Positions 5,160-5,686 of a stretch of DNA of 5,686 nt are shown one piece after another; the stretch's first letter is position 1; each line of letters opens with the position of its first letter. The stretch is from an uncultured bacterium (GTDB lineage Bacteria > Pseudomonadota > Alphaproteobacteria > Rhodospirillales > Rhodospirillaceae): contig CAITZE010000034.1 of the NCBI GenBank assembly GCA_903896775.1, positions 1-5,686 of the forward strand. Direction: 5' to 3'. The translations under genes and the position numbers were made by a program. Under the pieces are notes generated by a model. That model searched no databases and was not told the origin of the DNA. It was given only the letters and a program-made list of their open reading frames with translations.

Positions 5160-5686
5160 ATGGCTTTTGAAACCGACCGCAAACCTTTTGCTAGCGGTTA
5201 TGACGCCACACGCGCCCAGGCTGCGCCGATCGATGCCGGCCTGCGGCAGTATATGCTGCGCGTTTATAATTACATGGCATCCGGCTTGTTTTTGTCGGGC
5301 TTAGTCGCGCTCCTGGTCGCCAATACCAGCGCGCAGAGTTTGTTTTTCCAGGTCAGCGAAACCGGGCGTCTTGGCTATACCGGCCTCGGCTTCGTCAGCA
5401 TTTTTGCGCCGCTCGGACTGATTCTCGCCATGAGCTTCGGCGCCAATCGAATGAAAACCACCACTCTGCAGGCCTGCTACTGGGCCTTCGTGGCTTTGAT
5501 GGGCGTGGGTTTATCCGTGATCCTGCTGACTTACACCGGCGTCAGCGTCACCCGCGTATTCTTCATCACTGCGGCTTCCTTCGGCGCCTTGAGCCTTTAC
5601 GGCTACACCACAAAGAAAGATCTCTCGGGCCTCGGCACGTTCCTGTTCATGGGCCTGATTGGCTTGATGATCGCCGGTATCGTGCA
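5160..5686 (+). CDS. BAX inhibitor-1 / YccA family membrane protein, 3'-truncated by the window edge
   Basis: An integral inner-membrane protein of the TMBIM/BI-1 family; a characterised bacterial relative (B. subtilis YetJ) is a pH-sensitive calcium leak channel. The visible 175 codons, of about 235-245 expected, begin 'MAFETDRKPF'. The family stretch 'LRQYMLRVYNYMASGL' follows at residues 28-43. Hydrophobic segments lie at about 37-54, 76-92, 103-124, 130-148 and 159-175, and the hallmark 'SLYGYTTKKDLSGLG' is at 145-159. The last one or two TM helices, with the C-terminal part of the conserved Asp pair, lie off the right edge. GAGGA before ATG 5160 supports the start. It is separated from ybbP by 160 bp, so it is probably transcribed independently. 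Bacterial function is mostly inferred; the family call is firm. Confidence 0.92.
   Translation, partial: MAFETDRKPFASGYDATRAQAAPIDAGLRQYMLRVYNYMASGLFLSGLVALLVANTSAQSLFFQVSETGRLGYTGLGFVSIFAPLGLILAMSFGANRMKTTTLQACYWAFVALMGVGLSVILLTYTGVSVTRVFFITAASFGALSLYGYTTKKDLSGLGTFLFMGLIGLMIAGIV

Noticed and set aside
5113..5304. Short plus-strand open frame with ATG-like starts before the BAX inhibitor-1 gene
   Set aside because: It overlaps the 5' part of the BI-1 gene in another frame and shows no family feature; the BI-1 frame has GAGGA and strong homology.

Overview
The window looks like a chromosomal segment from an alphaproteobacterium. The protein sequences read like Rhodospirillales-type relatives, GC is moderately high, and gene packing is tight with 4-8 bp junctions. 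The order-level placement is an impression from protein style, not a computed result. All six genes belong to recognised families. I see no insertion sequence, phage gene, CRISPR array, tRNA or rRNA, and no clear undescribed system.

Layout: (a) positions 1-356, plus strand, hold the C-terminal three quarters of a low-molecular-weight protein-tyrosine phosphatase; its start and P-loop lie off the left edge. (b) Positions 357-419 are a very AT-rich spacer between two convergent genes. A 15-bp perfect inverted repeat (339-353 / 427-441) lies in the last codons of both flanking genes, and a third related palindrome lies between them. (c) The minus strand carries a two-gene unit read from 1681 down to 420: a secreted SGNH/GDSL esterase of the TesA type, then ThpR, an RNA 2',3'-cyclic phosphodiesterase, 8 bp downstream. 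(d) The plus strand carries a divergent two-gene unit, ybbA (ABC ATPase) and ybbP (10-TM FtsX/MacB-type permease, 2429-4999), joined by a GTGA overlap. (e) Positions 5000-5159 are a non-coding gap with a possible weak promoter and a small palindrome. (f) Positions 5160 to the right edge hold the first 175 codons of a BAX inhibitor-1/YccA family membrane protein.

Functionally, the centre is the tesA-ybbAP module, which keeps the divergent arrangement known from E. coli. YbbA should power YbbP, a mechanotransmission-type ABC permease with two large periplasmic domains. The exported esterase TesA would act in the periplasm on acyl or aryl esters, probably with the transporter. The divergent starts are so close (37 bp apart, or overlapping in one shared CATG) that the promoters for both units must lie largely inside coding sequence. 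The least explained part is the repeat cluster at 334-441, which seems to supply the last codons and stop codons of the phosphatase and of ThpR and may act as a bidirectional 3'-end element.
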